NCBI GenBank assembly: GCA_951813625.1
Contig: CATOTS010000033.1
Location: 1 to 46,327, forward strand
DNA length: 46,327 nucleotides
Source: an uncultured Caldilineaceae bacterium
GTDB taxonomy: Bacteria > Chloroflexota > Anaerolineae > Caldilineales > Caldilineaceae
Direction of reading: 5' to 3'
Part shown: in pieces, positions 26,634 through 36,300 of the stretch
How positions within the stretch are numbered: position 1 is the stretch's first letter
Layout: each line of letters begins with the position of its first letter
Notes under the pieces: generated by a model
Seen by the model: the letters and a program-made list of their open reading frames with translations, nothing else
What the model was told of the DNA's origin: nothing
Database searches by the model: none
Position numbers and translations under genes: made by a program

Positions 26634-28241
26634 CTATGGCGACTGTTCGGCAGGCTGGACCCGCCCCTGCGGCTGTGGACTGCCGCGCAAGAAGCCCCAG
26701 ATGATTCGGTGCACCAGATGTTCGACCGGCGCGCGGTCGTCGGTAAAAACAGGCGTGGCCGCAGCTGGTTCTGCGGCCCGCACACGAGACAAACTCTCCC
26801 TGGCAAACTGACGGAACTCGCGCGGGAGAGAGAGGGGCAGAGTGGCTACGTTGGCGGCAAAGGTTGCCTGTACGGTCGGCTGGACAGTGGCAACGACGAG
26901 GGAGTTGCCCAGGTCATCGGGCGGTCCCGGCTCGTCCACGACAAGGACGGAGGGGAAGACTTCTGCCAGCGTCGCTGCGAGCGCGTCGACGAGAGCGTAG
27001 TCTGTCGCCGAGCGGCCAACATTGATCGCCAGGACACCCTGTTCGGTCATGTGCGCTCGCGCCAGGCGAAAGAACTCGACCGTGGTGAGGTGAAACGGAA
27101 TGTAGGGCGGCCGGTAGGCGTCGACCAGCACGATGTCGAAGCGAGCGTCATCCGGCTGCTCCTGAAGCCAGCGTCGACCGTCGGCCGCGATCGCCGTCAG
27201 ATTGGGCTGTGTCATCCCGAAGTAGCGCCGCCCGACCTCGATGATCTGGGGATCGAGTTCGACGCCGACGATTTCAATGGCACCGTAGACATCGTTGAAC
27301 AGATTGGGCGCTGTTCCCGCGGCCAAGCCTATGACGAGGACCCGCTCATCAGTTGCAGGCGGGCCGTGGGTACGAAAGAGCGGCGCCAGCAGAAAATAGT
27401 CCCAGATGCCGTGACTGAGCAGGCTGTCAGGATGGTAAACGCTGTGGAGACCCACGCCTTCGTTGAGCTGGAGATGGCGCTCGCTGCCCCATGCCCGCAC
27501 GACGATGTAGTTGTAGAGAGATTCGTCTTCATATAGAATTGGGCTGTCATCCTGGGTATCCCATTGGGCCCGCACGCTGCCGGGATCGAGCATAGCCAGC
27601 GTCAACGTAGCCCCTATGGCCAGCAGGGAAAGACCGGATAGCCGCCGGGTGCGCATGTTGACCAGCGCGGTCAAAAAGGTGACGATGAGGAGCCAGCAGG
27701 CGAGCAGGTAGAAGCTCCAGCGTGTGCCGTAGACCGGGATCAGCCAGAGAACGGGCAGGAAGGTGCCGATGATGCTTCCGCAGGTTGCGATGGCGTAAAG
27801 CCGCCCGGCGACGCGTCCCGTCTGCTGCAGGTCGGAGACGGCCAGGCGAACGGCCCACGGGCTGACCGCGCCGAGCAGGATGACGGGCAGGCTGAAGAGC
27901 AGCAGGACGACGAAGAGCGAGCCCGCGAGCAGGCCTGGCAGATAGTCGTTCAGCCCGACGACGGCCAGGCTCAGCACGGGGGAACTGATGACCGGCGTCA
28001 GGGCGACACCGAGACCGGCCAGTGCGGCGAGCGTCAGGAGGCCGCCGAGGCTGGGGAAACGGTCGGCCAGTTTGCCGCCCAGCCAGGCGCCCACAGCCAG
28101 GTACAGCAGGATCATACCGATCACCGCTGCCCATACAATCTGGCTGTTGCCGAACCAGGGTTCCAGCAGACGGGCGGCGCTCAACTCGACGCCCAGGGTG
28201 ACTGCGCCCGCGGTGAAGACGAGCGGCGAGAGTAGTTTCAT
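26634..28241 (-). CDS. Membrane protein fused to spermidine synthase-like domain
   Basis: A 535-residue fusion. Residues 1-about 250 form about eight membrane helices (LSPLVFTAGAVTLGVELSAA, then WAAVIGMILLYLAVGAWLGG), the transporter-like part common in such fusions. From about 260 comes a SpeE-type fold: LVIGLAAGTAPNLF, VGVELDPQIIEVG, AADGRRWL and IVLVDAYRPPYIPFHL, where the Asp-Ala-Tyr replaces the catalytic DxxD or DAF region of true synthases. A true aminopropyltransferase role is uncertain. I chose the ATG at 28241; an AGGAGG lies 34 bases upstream, too far, so the ATG at 28301 is the alternative. An open frame to 28619 lacks support. Confidence 0.85.
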   Translation of the reverse strand: MKLLSPLVFTAGAVTLGVELSAARLLEPWFGNSQIVWAAVIGMILLYLAVGAWLGGKLADRFPSLGGLLTLAALAGLGVALTPVISSPVLSLAVVGLNDYLPGLLAGSLFVVLLLFSLPVILLGAVSPWAVRLAVSDLQQTGRVAGRLYAIATCGSIIGTFLPVLWLIPVYGTRWSFYLLACWLLIVTFLTALVNMRTRRLSGLSLLAIGATLTLAMLDPGSVRAQWDTQDDSPILYEDESLYNYIVVRAWGSERHLQLNEGVGLHSVYHPDSLLSHGIWDYFLLAPLFRTHGPPATDERVLVIGLAAGTAPNLFNDVYGAIEIVGVELDPQIIEVGRRYFGMTQPNLTAIAADGRRWLQEQPDDARFDIVLVDAYRPPYIPFHLTTVEFFRLARAHMTEQGVLAINVGRSATDYALVDALAATLAEVFPSVLVVDEPGPPDDLGNSLVVATVQPTVQATFAANVATLPLSLPREFRQFARESLSRVRAAEPAAATPVFTDDRAPVEHLVHRIIWGFLRGSPQPQGRVQPAEQSP

Positions 28242-28289
28242 AGGGGAGCGATGTCGTAGCTGCGGCGACCTCCTCAGAACTGTTTTCAC

Positions 28290-28298
28290 AGTATAGCA
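28290..28298 (-). promoter_or_regulatory. Extended -10 promoter for the spermidine-synthase-like operon
   Basis: TGCTATACT on the minus strand, identical to the extended -10 at 448-456. A start around 28283 would leave a 40-base leader before the ATG at 28241 and would exclude the upstream ATG at 28301. Confidence 0.5.
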
Positions 28299-28419
28299 CA
28301 TCGAACGCGGCGAAGGAGAGAGTCTGGATGCTGCCGGCAGACGCGTGTTGGGAAGCGCGAATTGAGACGCGAGCGAGTACTCCCCGCGGCTTCGCTCTTT
28401 TGCGAAAAAGGGGTTCGCG

Positions 28420-29508
28420 ATGAGCACGACAGGCTCAAAGAGCAAAGCGGCAGCGCCATCGGCGATCGGCCCGATCGCCCTCTTCGGGTCGGGGGAGACC
28501 GCGCCGGGCGCGCACCGAATCCACGAGCGCGTGATGCGCCGGCTGGCGGCGCCGGTTTCGGTTGCCATATTGGAGACGCCGGCCGGTTTTGAGCTGAACT
28601 CGCCCGCGGTCGCGGGCAAGGTCGGCGCTTACCTGGAGCGGCACCTGCGCAATTTCTCGCCCCAGGTTTCGATCGTGCCGGCGCGCAAGCGGGGCACAGA
28701 TTTCGACCCTGACGACCCTAGATTGGCAACGGCGCTGTTCGAAAGCGACTATCTATTCATGGGGCCGGGCAGCCCCTCCTACACGGTGAGGCAGCTGCGC
28801 GACAGCTATGCCTGGCATGCGCTGCGCGCGCGTCACCGGCTGGGCGCGGCCATCTGTTTTTCGAGCGCCACGACGGTCGCGTCGGGGCGCTACGCGCTGC
28901 CGGTTTACGAGATTTACAAGGTCGGTCAGGACCTGCACTGGATCGACGGCCTCGCCTTCTTCAGTGACTTCGGGCTGCGGTTGAGCGTGATACCTCATTG
29001 GAACAACAACGACGGCGGCGAGGAGCTGGACACCAGCCGCTGTTACATGGGGCTGCCGCGTTTCGACGAGCTCTTGGAACTGCTGCCGGCTGACGTGACG
29101 GCGCTGGGCATCGACGAAAACACGGGGGTGGTGATCGACCCGGCGGCGGGTGAGTGCGAGCTTGTGGGCCAGGGCGGCGCGACGGTGCTGTCGTCCAAAG
29201 GAGAGCAATTCTTCGACAGGGGTGCCCGCTTTCCCGCATCAGCGCTGGGAGATTGGCGTCTGCCTGCGTCGGCAGAGGAGGGCATCCCCGGCGAGATATG
29301 GCAGCGTGCCTGCTCCGTTCAGGCCGCGACGGATGAGCCGGCGGAAGCGCAGACGCCGCAGCCGATATTGGAGCTGGCTGAGCGGCGTCGGGCCGCGCGC
29401 GCTGAACGCGATTGGGCGGCGGCAGATGCGCTGCGCGATGAGATCGCCGCGCTGGGCTGGCAGGTCCACGATACGCCGGAGGGGCCGCGGTTGGAGAGGG
29501 TGGAGTAA
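28420..29508 (+). CDS. Cyanophycinase-like (S51 fold) protein with CysS-type C-terminal tail
   Basis: 362 residues. Residues 15-300 show the class I glutamine amidotransferase-like fold of cyanophycinase/peptidase E: GPIALFGSGETAPG, YLFMGPGSPSYTVRQL, a serine-rich nucleophile region AICFSSATTVASG, and ALGIDENTGVVIDP followed by GQGGATV. The nucleophile context SSAT is unlike the usual SAGA, so peptidase activity is uncertain. Residues about 316-360 (LAERRRAARAERDWAAADAL then DEIAALGWQVHDTPEGPRLE) match the extreme C-terminal domain of cysteinyl-tRNA synthetase, without its catalytic part. Start ATG 28420 follows AAAAAGGGGTTCGCG. It is divergent from the spermidine-synthase-like gene. Function unknown. 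Confidence 0.82.
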   Translation: MSTTGSKSKAAAPSAIGPIALFGSGETAPGAHRIHERVMRRLAAPVSVAILETPAGFELNSPAVAGKVGAYLERHLRNFSPQVSIVPARKRGTDFDPDDPRLATALFESDYLFMGPGSPSYTVRQLRDSYAWHALRARHRLGAAICFSSATTVASGRYALPVYEIYKVGQDLHWIDGLAFFSDFGLRLSVIPHWNNNDGGEELDTSRCYMGLPRFDELLELLPADVTALGIDENTGVVIDPAAGECELVGQGGATVLSSKGEQFFDRGARFPASALGDWRLPASAEEGIPGEIWQRACSVQAATDEPAEAQTPQPILELAERRRAARAERDWAAADALRDEIAALGWQVHDTPEGPRLERVE

Positions 29509-29580
29509 GTGAATCCTAGCGGTGGCGTTCCACGATTGACTGATTAGCAACGCCGTCCAGTCTATCTACGGGCGACTTGC

Positions 29581-30795
29581 TCAACGGGGCGGGTGCATCG
29601 GCATGACGACGTGCAGGAACTCCTCGTCGCCAACCCCGACGGGGCGGATGGTGCCGGGGCGGTTCGACTGCGTGGTCTCGAGCACGACCTGTTCTTCGTC
29701 GATCTGACTGAGTACGGCGATCAGGAAGCGAACGTCGAAGTCGATCTCCAGCTCGTCGCCTTCCACCATTGCATCCAGCTCGTTCTCACTGTTGCCCTGC
29801 TCGGGGCTTGTAGCGGAGAGATGCAGGTTGCCGACGGCCCCCTCCTCGCCGGATTCAACTTTGAGGCGCACGATGTTTGCGTTGTCGCGGGCGAAGAGCT
29901 GCGCCACACGAACGGCCTGCAAAAGGGCATCCTTTCCGACAACCGTGCGGGTGTTGTGGCCCTTGGGGATTATCGCCCGGTAGTCGGGAAAGCGGTCGGC
30001 GATCAACTGGCTGACGAGATCGACCTGGTGGAAGGCGCCGCGGTTTTCGGCCCCATTGCCCCACACGCGGAAGAGAATCTGATTGCGGGCCTGCGTGACG
30101 GTCACCTGGACCGGCCGCTCCTCGTCCGAGTCAACGATAATGCGGCCCAACTCGCCCAGGTGGCGGGCAGGCACGACCACCGCCATATCCTCGGTGAAGG
30201 CTTCGTCGACCTCGATGCTGCGCACGCTGAGGCGGTAGCCGTCGGTGGCGGCCAAGGAGAGCCGCTCCTGGGCAAAGGTAACCTCAACGCCGGTGAGCGT
30301 CGGACGGCTCTCGTCGGTGGCCGCTGCGAAAACGACCTGGTCGATCATCTTGGTCAGCCCGGCGGTCTCCAGCGCGATCGTGCGTCCCTCCAGTGCCTCG
30401 GCGGTCTCCTCAGGCCCTTCGCCGCTATCGACGGTGGGGATCACGGGAAACTCCTGGGCGTCGATGCCTTTGATGTTGACATCGTAGTTGGCGCTGCGCA
30501 GGCGGAGCGTTTGCTTGCTGACCAACAGCTCCATATCGATCTTGCCGGGCGGGAGGCTGTTTACAAACTCGGCCAGCAGGCGGGAGGGCACGGTTATGGC
30601 GCCTTCATTATCGACGGTGGCGCCGACCCAGCAGTTGATGCCGATCTCCAGATTGGTGGCGGCCAGCCGCAACTGGTTGTCCTTGGCTTCCAGCAGGATA
30701 TTGCCCAGTACCGGCAGTGTGCTGCGGGACGATACCGCGCGACCGACGATCGAAAGGCCCTTTGACAAATTCTCCTGAAAGCAGCTTACGCGCAC
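29581..30795 (-). CDS. dnaN: DNA polymerase III beta subunit (sliding clamp)
   Basis: Ring-shaped clamp that tethers DNA polymerase III. 404 residues, slightly longer than the usual 365-380, because of an insert near residue 130 (SGEGPEETAEALEGR). Landmarks are LSKGLSIVGRAVSSRSTLPV at the start, RLAATNLEIGINCWVGA, LAATDGYRLSVRSIEVDEAF, and the C-terminal HVVMPMHPPR that ends with the protein-binding cleft region. It starts at GTG 30795 after GGAGGAAAAC; upstream in-frame codons cannot be reached from the promoter at 30848-30876 without a ribosome site. No dnaA, recF or gyrB is adjacent, so it is detached from the usual origin cluster. The gene is divergent from the sigma factor. Confidence 0.95.
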   Translation of the reverse strand: MRVSCFQENLSKGLSIVGRAVSSRSTLPVLGNILLEAKDNQLRLAATNLEIGINCWVGATVDNEGAITVPSRLLAEFVNSLPPGKIDMELLVSKQTLRLRSANYDVNIKGIDAQEFPVIPTVDSGEGPEETAEALEGRTIALETAGLTKMIDQVVFAAATDESRPTLTGVEVTFAQERLSLAATDGYRLSVRSIEVDEAFTEDMAVVVPARHLGELGRIIVDSDEERPVQVTVTQARNQILFRVWGNGAENRGAFHQVDLVSQLIADRFPDYRAIIPKGHNTRTVVGKDALLQAVRVAQLFARDNANIVRLKVESGEEGAVGNLHLSATSPEQGNSENELDAMVEGDELEIDFDVRFLIAVLSQIDEEQVVLETTQSNRPGTIRPVGVGDEEFLHVVMPMHPPR

Positions 30796-30847
30796 GTTTT
30801 CCTCCCGTCGGTCAGGAAATTGATCTGAGTGTCGAGTGAATGCCGCA

Positions 30848-30876
30848 AATATAGCACAGTGGAAAGTTGCGGCCAA
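30848..30876 (-). promoter_or_regulatory. dnaN promoter
   Basis: On the minus strand: TTGGCC (30876-30871), 17-base spacer ending in TGC, then TATATT (30853-30848). Both -35 (4 of 6) and extended -10 are good. It lies 52 bases before the GTG at 30795. Confidence 0.65.
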
Positions 30877-30998
30877 ACCCTGGGCGTGTGGATCAAGCCG
30901 AAACGGCCGCCGCGGAAACGCAGACATCGCTGTTCGGACAGAGAGCTTCGCGTGAACGCCAAGGTAGTGGGCGCAGGAGAGTGCGGATCAGACCTCGT

Positions 30999-31028
30999 TT
31001 GGCATCCAGCGCTCAGATTCTCTATAAT
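30999..31028 (+). promoter_or_regulatory. Promoter of the sigma factor gene
   Basis: TTGGCA (30999-31004), 18-base spacer, TATAAT (31023-31028). It gives a leader of about 130 bases before 31166. The consensus sigma-70 boxes suggest housekeeping expression rather than self-regulation by the ECF factor. Confidence 0.65.
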
Positions 31029-31165
31029 TGAAGTGAACAGAGACAGTGAAGAGAAGGCGGGAATGCCCCGAAACAGTGCGGCCGTGATTCGCGGGCGAGG
31101 GGTCGGCGGCAAAGTTCTCACTCTCGGACTCCGCAACCATTACAGCAAAAGCGTGTTATTACGTT

Positions 31166-31855
31166 ATGAAAGGGAATGCTTCGAGCGGGCCGGAAAGCAG
31201 CGCCAACGGTAGCCAACCGCAATTGTCGGCGACGGAACAGGCGGAGGAGCGGGCGGCTGAAGCAGCCTTGGTGGTGCAGGCGCAGAGAGATTCGCAGGCA
31301 TTTGGCGAACTGTACGAACGCTACATCGATCGCATCTATTCGTATGTGTACAGCCGGGTGCAGAACGTTCAGGACGCTGAAGACCTGACGGCGCGAATCT
31401 TTTACAGGGCCTTGGACCGCTTGGACAGTTACGAGGACAGGGGTTTGCCCTTCGGCGCGTGGCTGTTCCGCATCGCGCACAACCTGGTCGCCAACTGGCA
31501 TCGAGATCAGAGCCGGCGGACCTTCCTTCCGATCGACGGGCTGATTTTTCCGGGTGAAAGGCGTGACGAACCGGAGGTCACAGTAGAGAGACGCGAAGGG
31601 GAAGAGGCGCTGTGGGCGGCGATTGAAAGGCTGCCTGAGGAGCGGCGGCGGCTACTTTTGCACAAGTTCGGCGATCAGTTGACAAACCTGGAGATCGGCG
31701 AGTTGATGCAGAAAAGCGAGGGTGCGATCAAGTCGTTATACTTCCGCACACTGGCGGCGCTGCGCAAGGATTTAGGCGACGAGTTCGATGACGACGGGGC
31801 ATCCCCCGTTCCTGAAGTGGAGAAAGGCAGGGGAACCGATGGAGACCGCGAATAG
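31166..31855 (+). CDS. ECF-family RNA polymerase sigma factor
   Basis: Extracytoplasmic-function sigma factor, 229 residues. Region 2 runs from about residue 42 (FGELYERYIDRIYSYVYSRV, QDAEDLTARIFYRAL, then PFGAWLFRIAHNLVANWHRD), and region 4 from about 150 (LPEERRRLLLHKF, then LTNLEIGELMQKSEGAIKSL). Region 4's helix-turn-helix is intact, so it should bind a -35 element. An acidic C-terminal tail follows. ATG 31166 has no clear ribosome site. The next gene starts inside its last 17 bases, the arrangement of sigma/anti-sigma pairs. Confidence 0.93.
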   Translation: MKGNASSGPESSANGSQPQLSATEQAEERAAEAALVVQAQRDSQAFGELYERYIDRIYSYVYSRVQNVQDAEDLTARIFYRALDRLDSYEDRGLPFGAWLFRIAHNLVANWHRDQSRRTFLPIDGLIFPGERRDEPEVTVERREGEEALWAAIERLPEERRRLLLHKFGDQLTNLEIGELMQKSEGAIKSLYFRTLAALRKDLGDEFDDDGASPVPEVEKGRGTDGDRE

Positions 31856-32252
31856 ACTGGCCTGGTGGCGGCAGTTCAGAGTCGGCGTTTTGAGCGGCAT
31901 CCCCTTTTTGCCATCGCCGCGCAGCGAAACAGAGGCTGAAGCGACTGACGAAGAGCTGACGGAAGAAGAGGAGGAGCAGTTGGCGCAGATGGTGTCCTTT
32001 CTCGGCAGGCTCTTTCCGTTTGTGAAGCCGTCGCCAACGTTTCGCGCGCAATTGAAGCAGGCTCTGTTGGCCGAGCAGCGGCGTCGGCTGGCGGGAGGCG
32101 CCCCGGTTCCGGCCGCGCAGGAGGGCGGCATCTCCTGGCGCTGGTCACTGGCGGCAACAGTCCCGCTGTTAATCGGCGTGCTGGCCACCATCCTCTGGCG
32201 GCGCAGCCACCGCTCCGACGAGCAGCTGGCCTCCCTGATCGGCGGGCAGTAG
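31839..32252 (+). CDS. Putative anti-sigma-like single-pass membrane protein
   Basis: 137 residues, not recognised by family. METANRL starts at 31839 after AGGGGA, overlapping the sigma gene's stop by 17 bases, which points to coupled translation. Residues about 28-50 are acidic (EATDEELTEEEEEQLAQM), 55-75 amphipathic, and about 103-120 is one membrane helix (SLAATVPLLIGVLATILW) followed by a short polar tail. A cytoplasmic segment plus one membrane helix fits anti-sigma factors, although no zinc motif (HxxxCxxC) is present. The role is inferred from position. Confidence 0.7.
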   Translation: METANRLAWWRQFRVGVLSGIPFLPSPRSETEAEATDEELTEEEEEQLAQMVSFLGRLFPFVKPSPTFRAQLKQALLAEQRRRLAGGAPVPAAQEGGISWRWSLAATVPLLIGVLATILWRRSHRSDEQLASLIGGQ

Positions 32253-33344
32253 AGCGGCTCTTCCACATTTTGAAACGCAGCACCTCCCTACTTCGCAGCC
32301 GAGTTAGCGGCGGCGGCTTATCCCCTACTGGCTTCTTGCGGTGACCCTTCTCCAATAAAACTGAAATACCCTCGTTCGCATAGGCAACGGACGACTGCAA
32401 CGCGTTAATGGAACGCAGTTCAAGTCGCGTCCAAAGCCCAGGTTTTGGGTTATCTACCCAGGTTCATCAGAGCTCTAGGGATGCTTCGTAGTACCCAACG
32501 CCTTAGCCTGGGGAGAAGCGGTTTGAGGCACAAATGCAAAACTAACAATGAGCCAACGAGAATCCAATAATAGTTGCTGTACACTTGGTGTTATGTACAA
32601 GGCAACAACGACCGCTTCCAATGGGAAAACAGCCTGGTTCACAACTTCGCAAAGCCCTGGAATCAGCCAGGCAGTATCAGGTTGACGCCAGCTGATACCG
32701 GAGCTTTCGTCCGTACAATCAGGGAACGTCCGAATAGATCGCATTTGGCGTCCACAAAAACCGAATCATGGGCAATCAACGACGAATTGCCGCTCAGGCG
32801 CCTGGACCTCCCCAATCTGAAACTGATTCCGGGAGGAACAGAAACAGCCACACACAGTCCCCATGGTCCCTGGCGAAGCCAGGCCTCCAAACGCTTGCCC
32901 ATCCCTCCGACTCCACGCTAAACCCAGAAACTCTTGCTCCTGAACTGACTTCACGCAGCCGTCGGCTTCATTCGGTCAGCCCGGCTTCTGCCGGTCTACA
33001 GGATATTGAAAGCGCGTCGCGGCCGACCGTTTCCGCTTTGGGAGGCGGTTGCAGGTTTTGCCTTCCAGGCGGCCCGGGACGCGGGGGGCAAGTCGAATTC
33101 TTGGTCCTCAGCAGAAAAGAGCGGCCTAATCCCGACGGCGTGCATTCATCTGCGCGGGCTTCGATGCGCGCAGATTATACTGCCGCCGGCGTCTCTGAAG
33201 GCCGCGGCGGGCAGCCGGCAGTATTTCTCCCAGGACACATCCCACTCGCTTCTCGCATCGCGAGAGTACGTTGTAGGCGATTTCGCGGGCGAATCGAGTC
33301 CGAAAACTTCAGTAATTCTTTCCAAGAAAAGGAGGAATGAACTA
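32253..33344. other. Gene-free stretch before the LRR protein
   Basis: About 1.09 kb. Middle part (32400-32700) is lower in GC than its surroundings. Open frames exist in several phases but none with a ribosome site and recognisable protein. A TATACT box at 33176-33181 and the AGGAGG at 33330-33335 belong to the LRR gene. I see nothing else I can support. Confidence 0.5.
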
Positions 33345-36300
33345 ATGTCTCGCCAAAAGCAGGCTAAGTCAATTCTGGTCGTCAGCGAACGATCTGCCGC
33401 AAGGGCGCTGGTAATCTGGCTGGCAGTGTCCATATTGATCTTGTTCAGCGTGCCGCCGCCTCTTCTTTCCACAGTGTACGCCCAGGAGAACAGCCGGGAG
33501 GTTGGCGCCGTTCACGCGGCGAGCAACCAGCCCGGTGCCCTGGCAGTGTCGTGGAACCCTCCGGCGGAATCGCCGCGCGATTACCGCGTCAACTGGGCGC
33601 GCGCAAACGAGAGTTTTCCATCTTACAAGGACGACCACGGTAACGCCTACCCGACCGGCACGGAACTAACGATTTCCGGGCTGGAGCACGGCGTTTGCTA
33701 CAAAGTAAGGGTGCGCGCCCGCTATGCCGACGCCCCGGGCGATTGGACCGACCAGGTCGAGGCTCTTGTCGAGGCCGCTTCTCCGACTCCCACAGAAACA
33801 CCCTCACCAACGCCAACCAATACGCCTCCGCCGACTGACACGCCCGTGCCGGCCGATACGCCTCCACCGGTAGAAACACCCCCACCGACGAACACACCCC
33901 TACCGACAGACACCCCACCACCGACTGACACGCCCCCACCGACTGACACGCCCCCACCGACTGACACGCCCCCACCGACTGACACGCCCCCACCGACTGA
34001 CACGCCCCCACCGGCTGATACCCGCACACCAGCAGATACGCCCCCTCCGACCGGCACGCCTCCGCAGGAGAATACGCCCCCACAAGCAGACGCGACCTCG
34101 ACGAACGATACGCCCTCTCCGTCAGATGCGCTCGCGCCGGCGGCAACAATGCAATCCAGAGAGGCGCCATCTCCTACAGAAAGACGAAGTCTGCCCGTTG
34201 GTTCGTCTGAAGCAGCGGAAACTCCAACCGCCAAAGCCCCTGCGGCGGAATCCTCTACGCCAGAGCCCGAGTCCGCGGCAGCGGTTGTTCCCGTCCTTGC
34301 AGCTTCCTCAAGCGAAAACAGTTCGCAGACTGAGTCCGGAATCTGTGACCGCACTGTTCAGGTGCGCGACAAGATCATTCAACTTCTGAACAGCCGAAAT
34401 CTGGGGGGATTGGGCCCTCTGCATTGCAGCCAGGTGACCGACGAATACCTGACTAGAATCTTCCAAATGGACCTGACGAGGGGAGGAGCCGCTGGCCGCA
34501 TCGGCCCTTTGCAGGCGGAAGATTTCGACGGTCTAACGGGGCTGGGCGAACTGAATCTGCAAGACAACAACCTGACCGCACTTCCGGAAGGCGTTTTCGA
34601 CGGCCTTTCGAGCCTGAATTTCATCTTTATGCCAAATAGCAATATCACTTCGTTGCCGGACGGCGTATTCGATGACCTCGTAGCAATGCATTCTCTGGCC
34701 ATGCATGATAACGAACTGACTTCATTGCCTGACGGAGTTTTCGACACGTTGTCCGGTCTGAGACGACTGACCGTTGCCAAGAATAAATTGAATTCGCTTT
34801 CTGCCGGCATCTTCGCCGAAAACGGCGAACTGACGAATCTCCTCTTCTCAGACAACAATCTGTCCTCACTTCCAGCCGACATCTTCAGCGGTCTATCCCA
34901 CCTCAAGATCGTTAGCTTTGACGGCAATCCGACGGATCCATTCATCTTGGGAACGGAACTGGAACGCGCCGGCAGGGAGGTTTTCGTGAAGGTCACCGAA
35001 GGCGCGCCTGTCGATATGGCGATTGCGCTGGCGGCTCAGAACGGTAGGCCCGCCCGCACCACGGCAACGGTTAAAGCGGGTCAGACGCGCAGCGAACCGG
35101 TCGCTTTCGCACCGGCTGACGGTTTCGGTGAAGTCAGGGTGAAGATTGAAGCGGCCGAATTTCAGAACTATGACTATATTACCGGCCTCTCCATCAGCAC
35201 GGTCGCCGAGGTGGTGTTGGAGGCGATCCCCAGGGTTACAGTTGTGATCACGCCGGCGCCCACGCCGACGCCTACGTCGACGCCCATACCGCCGCCCTCG
35301 ATCGAAATTGCGGAGAGGGATGCGCTGGTTGCTCTCTACCTGGCTACCAATGGCCCAAATTGGGCCAACAATCGCAACTGGCTGAGCGAGGCTCCGATCA
35401 GCACTTGGCACGGTGTTACCGTGGATGACTGCGGCCGCGTGGTCGACCTGGAATTGCGGGACAACGGGCTGAGTGGATTCATTCCGCCAGAAGTGGGACT
35501 TCTCACCCAACTAGACGAATTGGACCTTGCCTCGAACGAAGTGGGGGGAACCATCCCGTCAGAACTAGGGCAACTCTCAAATCTTAGATTGCTGTTTCTG
35601 CAATACAATCGGCTGAGCGGCCAAATCCCGCCGGAGCTGGGCAACCTGACGAGGCTAAGCGCTCTGGGCCTGCACAACAACGAGTTGAGCGGCCCTGTCC
35701 CGCCGGAAATGGGCAATCTCGCCAACCTGAAGGAACTGTGGCTCTTCAACAATGGACTTAGGGGCACGATCCCACCGCAACTGGGCCGCCTCTCCCGCCT
35801 GGAGGCCCTGCGTCTCTTCGGCAACCGGCTGGCTGGAGAGATCCCGGTCCAGCTGGCCGACCTGGCCAGACTGAAATCTCTGGACCTGTCCAACAACAAC
35901 CTGAGCGGCGAGATTCCACCTCAACTGGGCAAACTGGCCAACCTAAGGTTCCTGAGTCTTGCCAAGAACGACCTCAGCGGACCAATTCCGCCGGAGTTGG
36001 GCAACCTAGCAAGATTGAACCAACTGGTTCTGTCGAAGAACAGGTTGAGCGGACCAATTCCGCCGGAGTTGGGCAACCTGGCCAGCCTTGAATACTTGTG
36101 GCTCTGGTTTAACGAGTTGAGCGGCCCGATTCCCTCACAGCTGGGCAATCTCTCCAACCTGAAGCACATAAACGTTTCCGACAACAGGCTGAGCGGGCCG
36201 ATTCCTCCAGAACTGGGCAACCTCACAAACCTGGTGTCCTTCTGGATCCTTGGCAACGAGCTGAGTGGGGCGATCCCAATGCAACTGGGAAACCTCACCA

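Noticed and set aside
33915..34004. Short tandem repeat as a possible CRISPR array
   Set aside because: Units are directly adjacent without spacers and lie in frame inside a coding linker.
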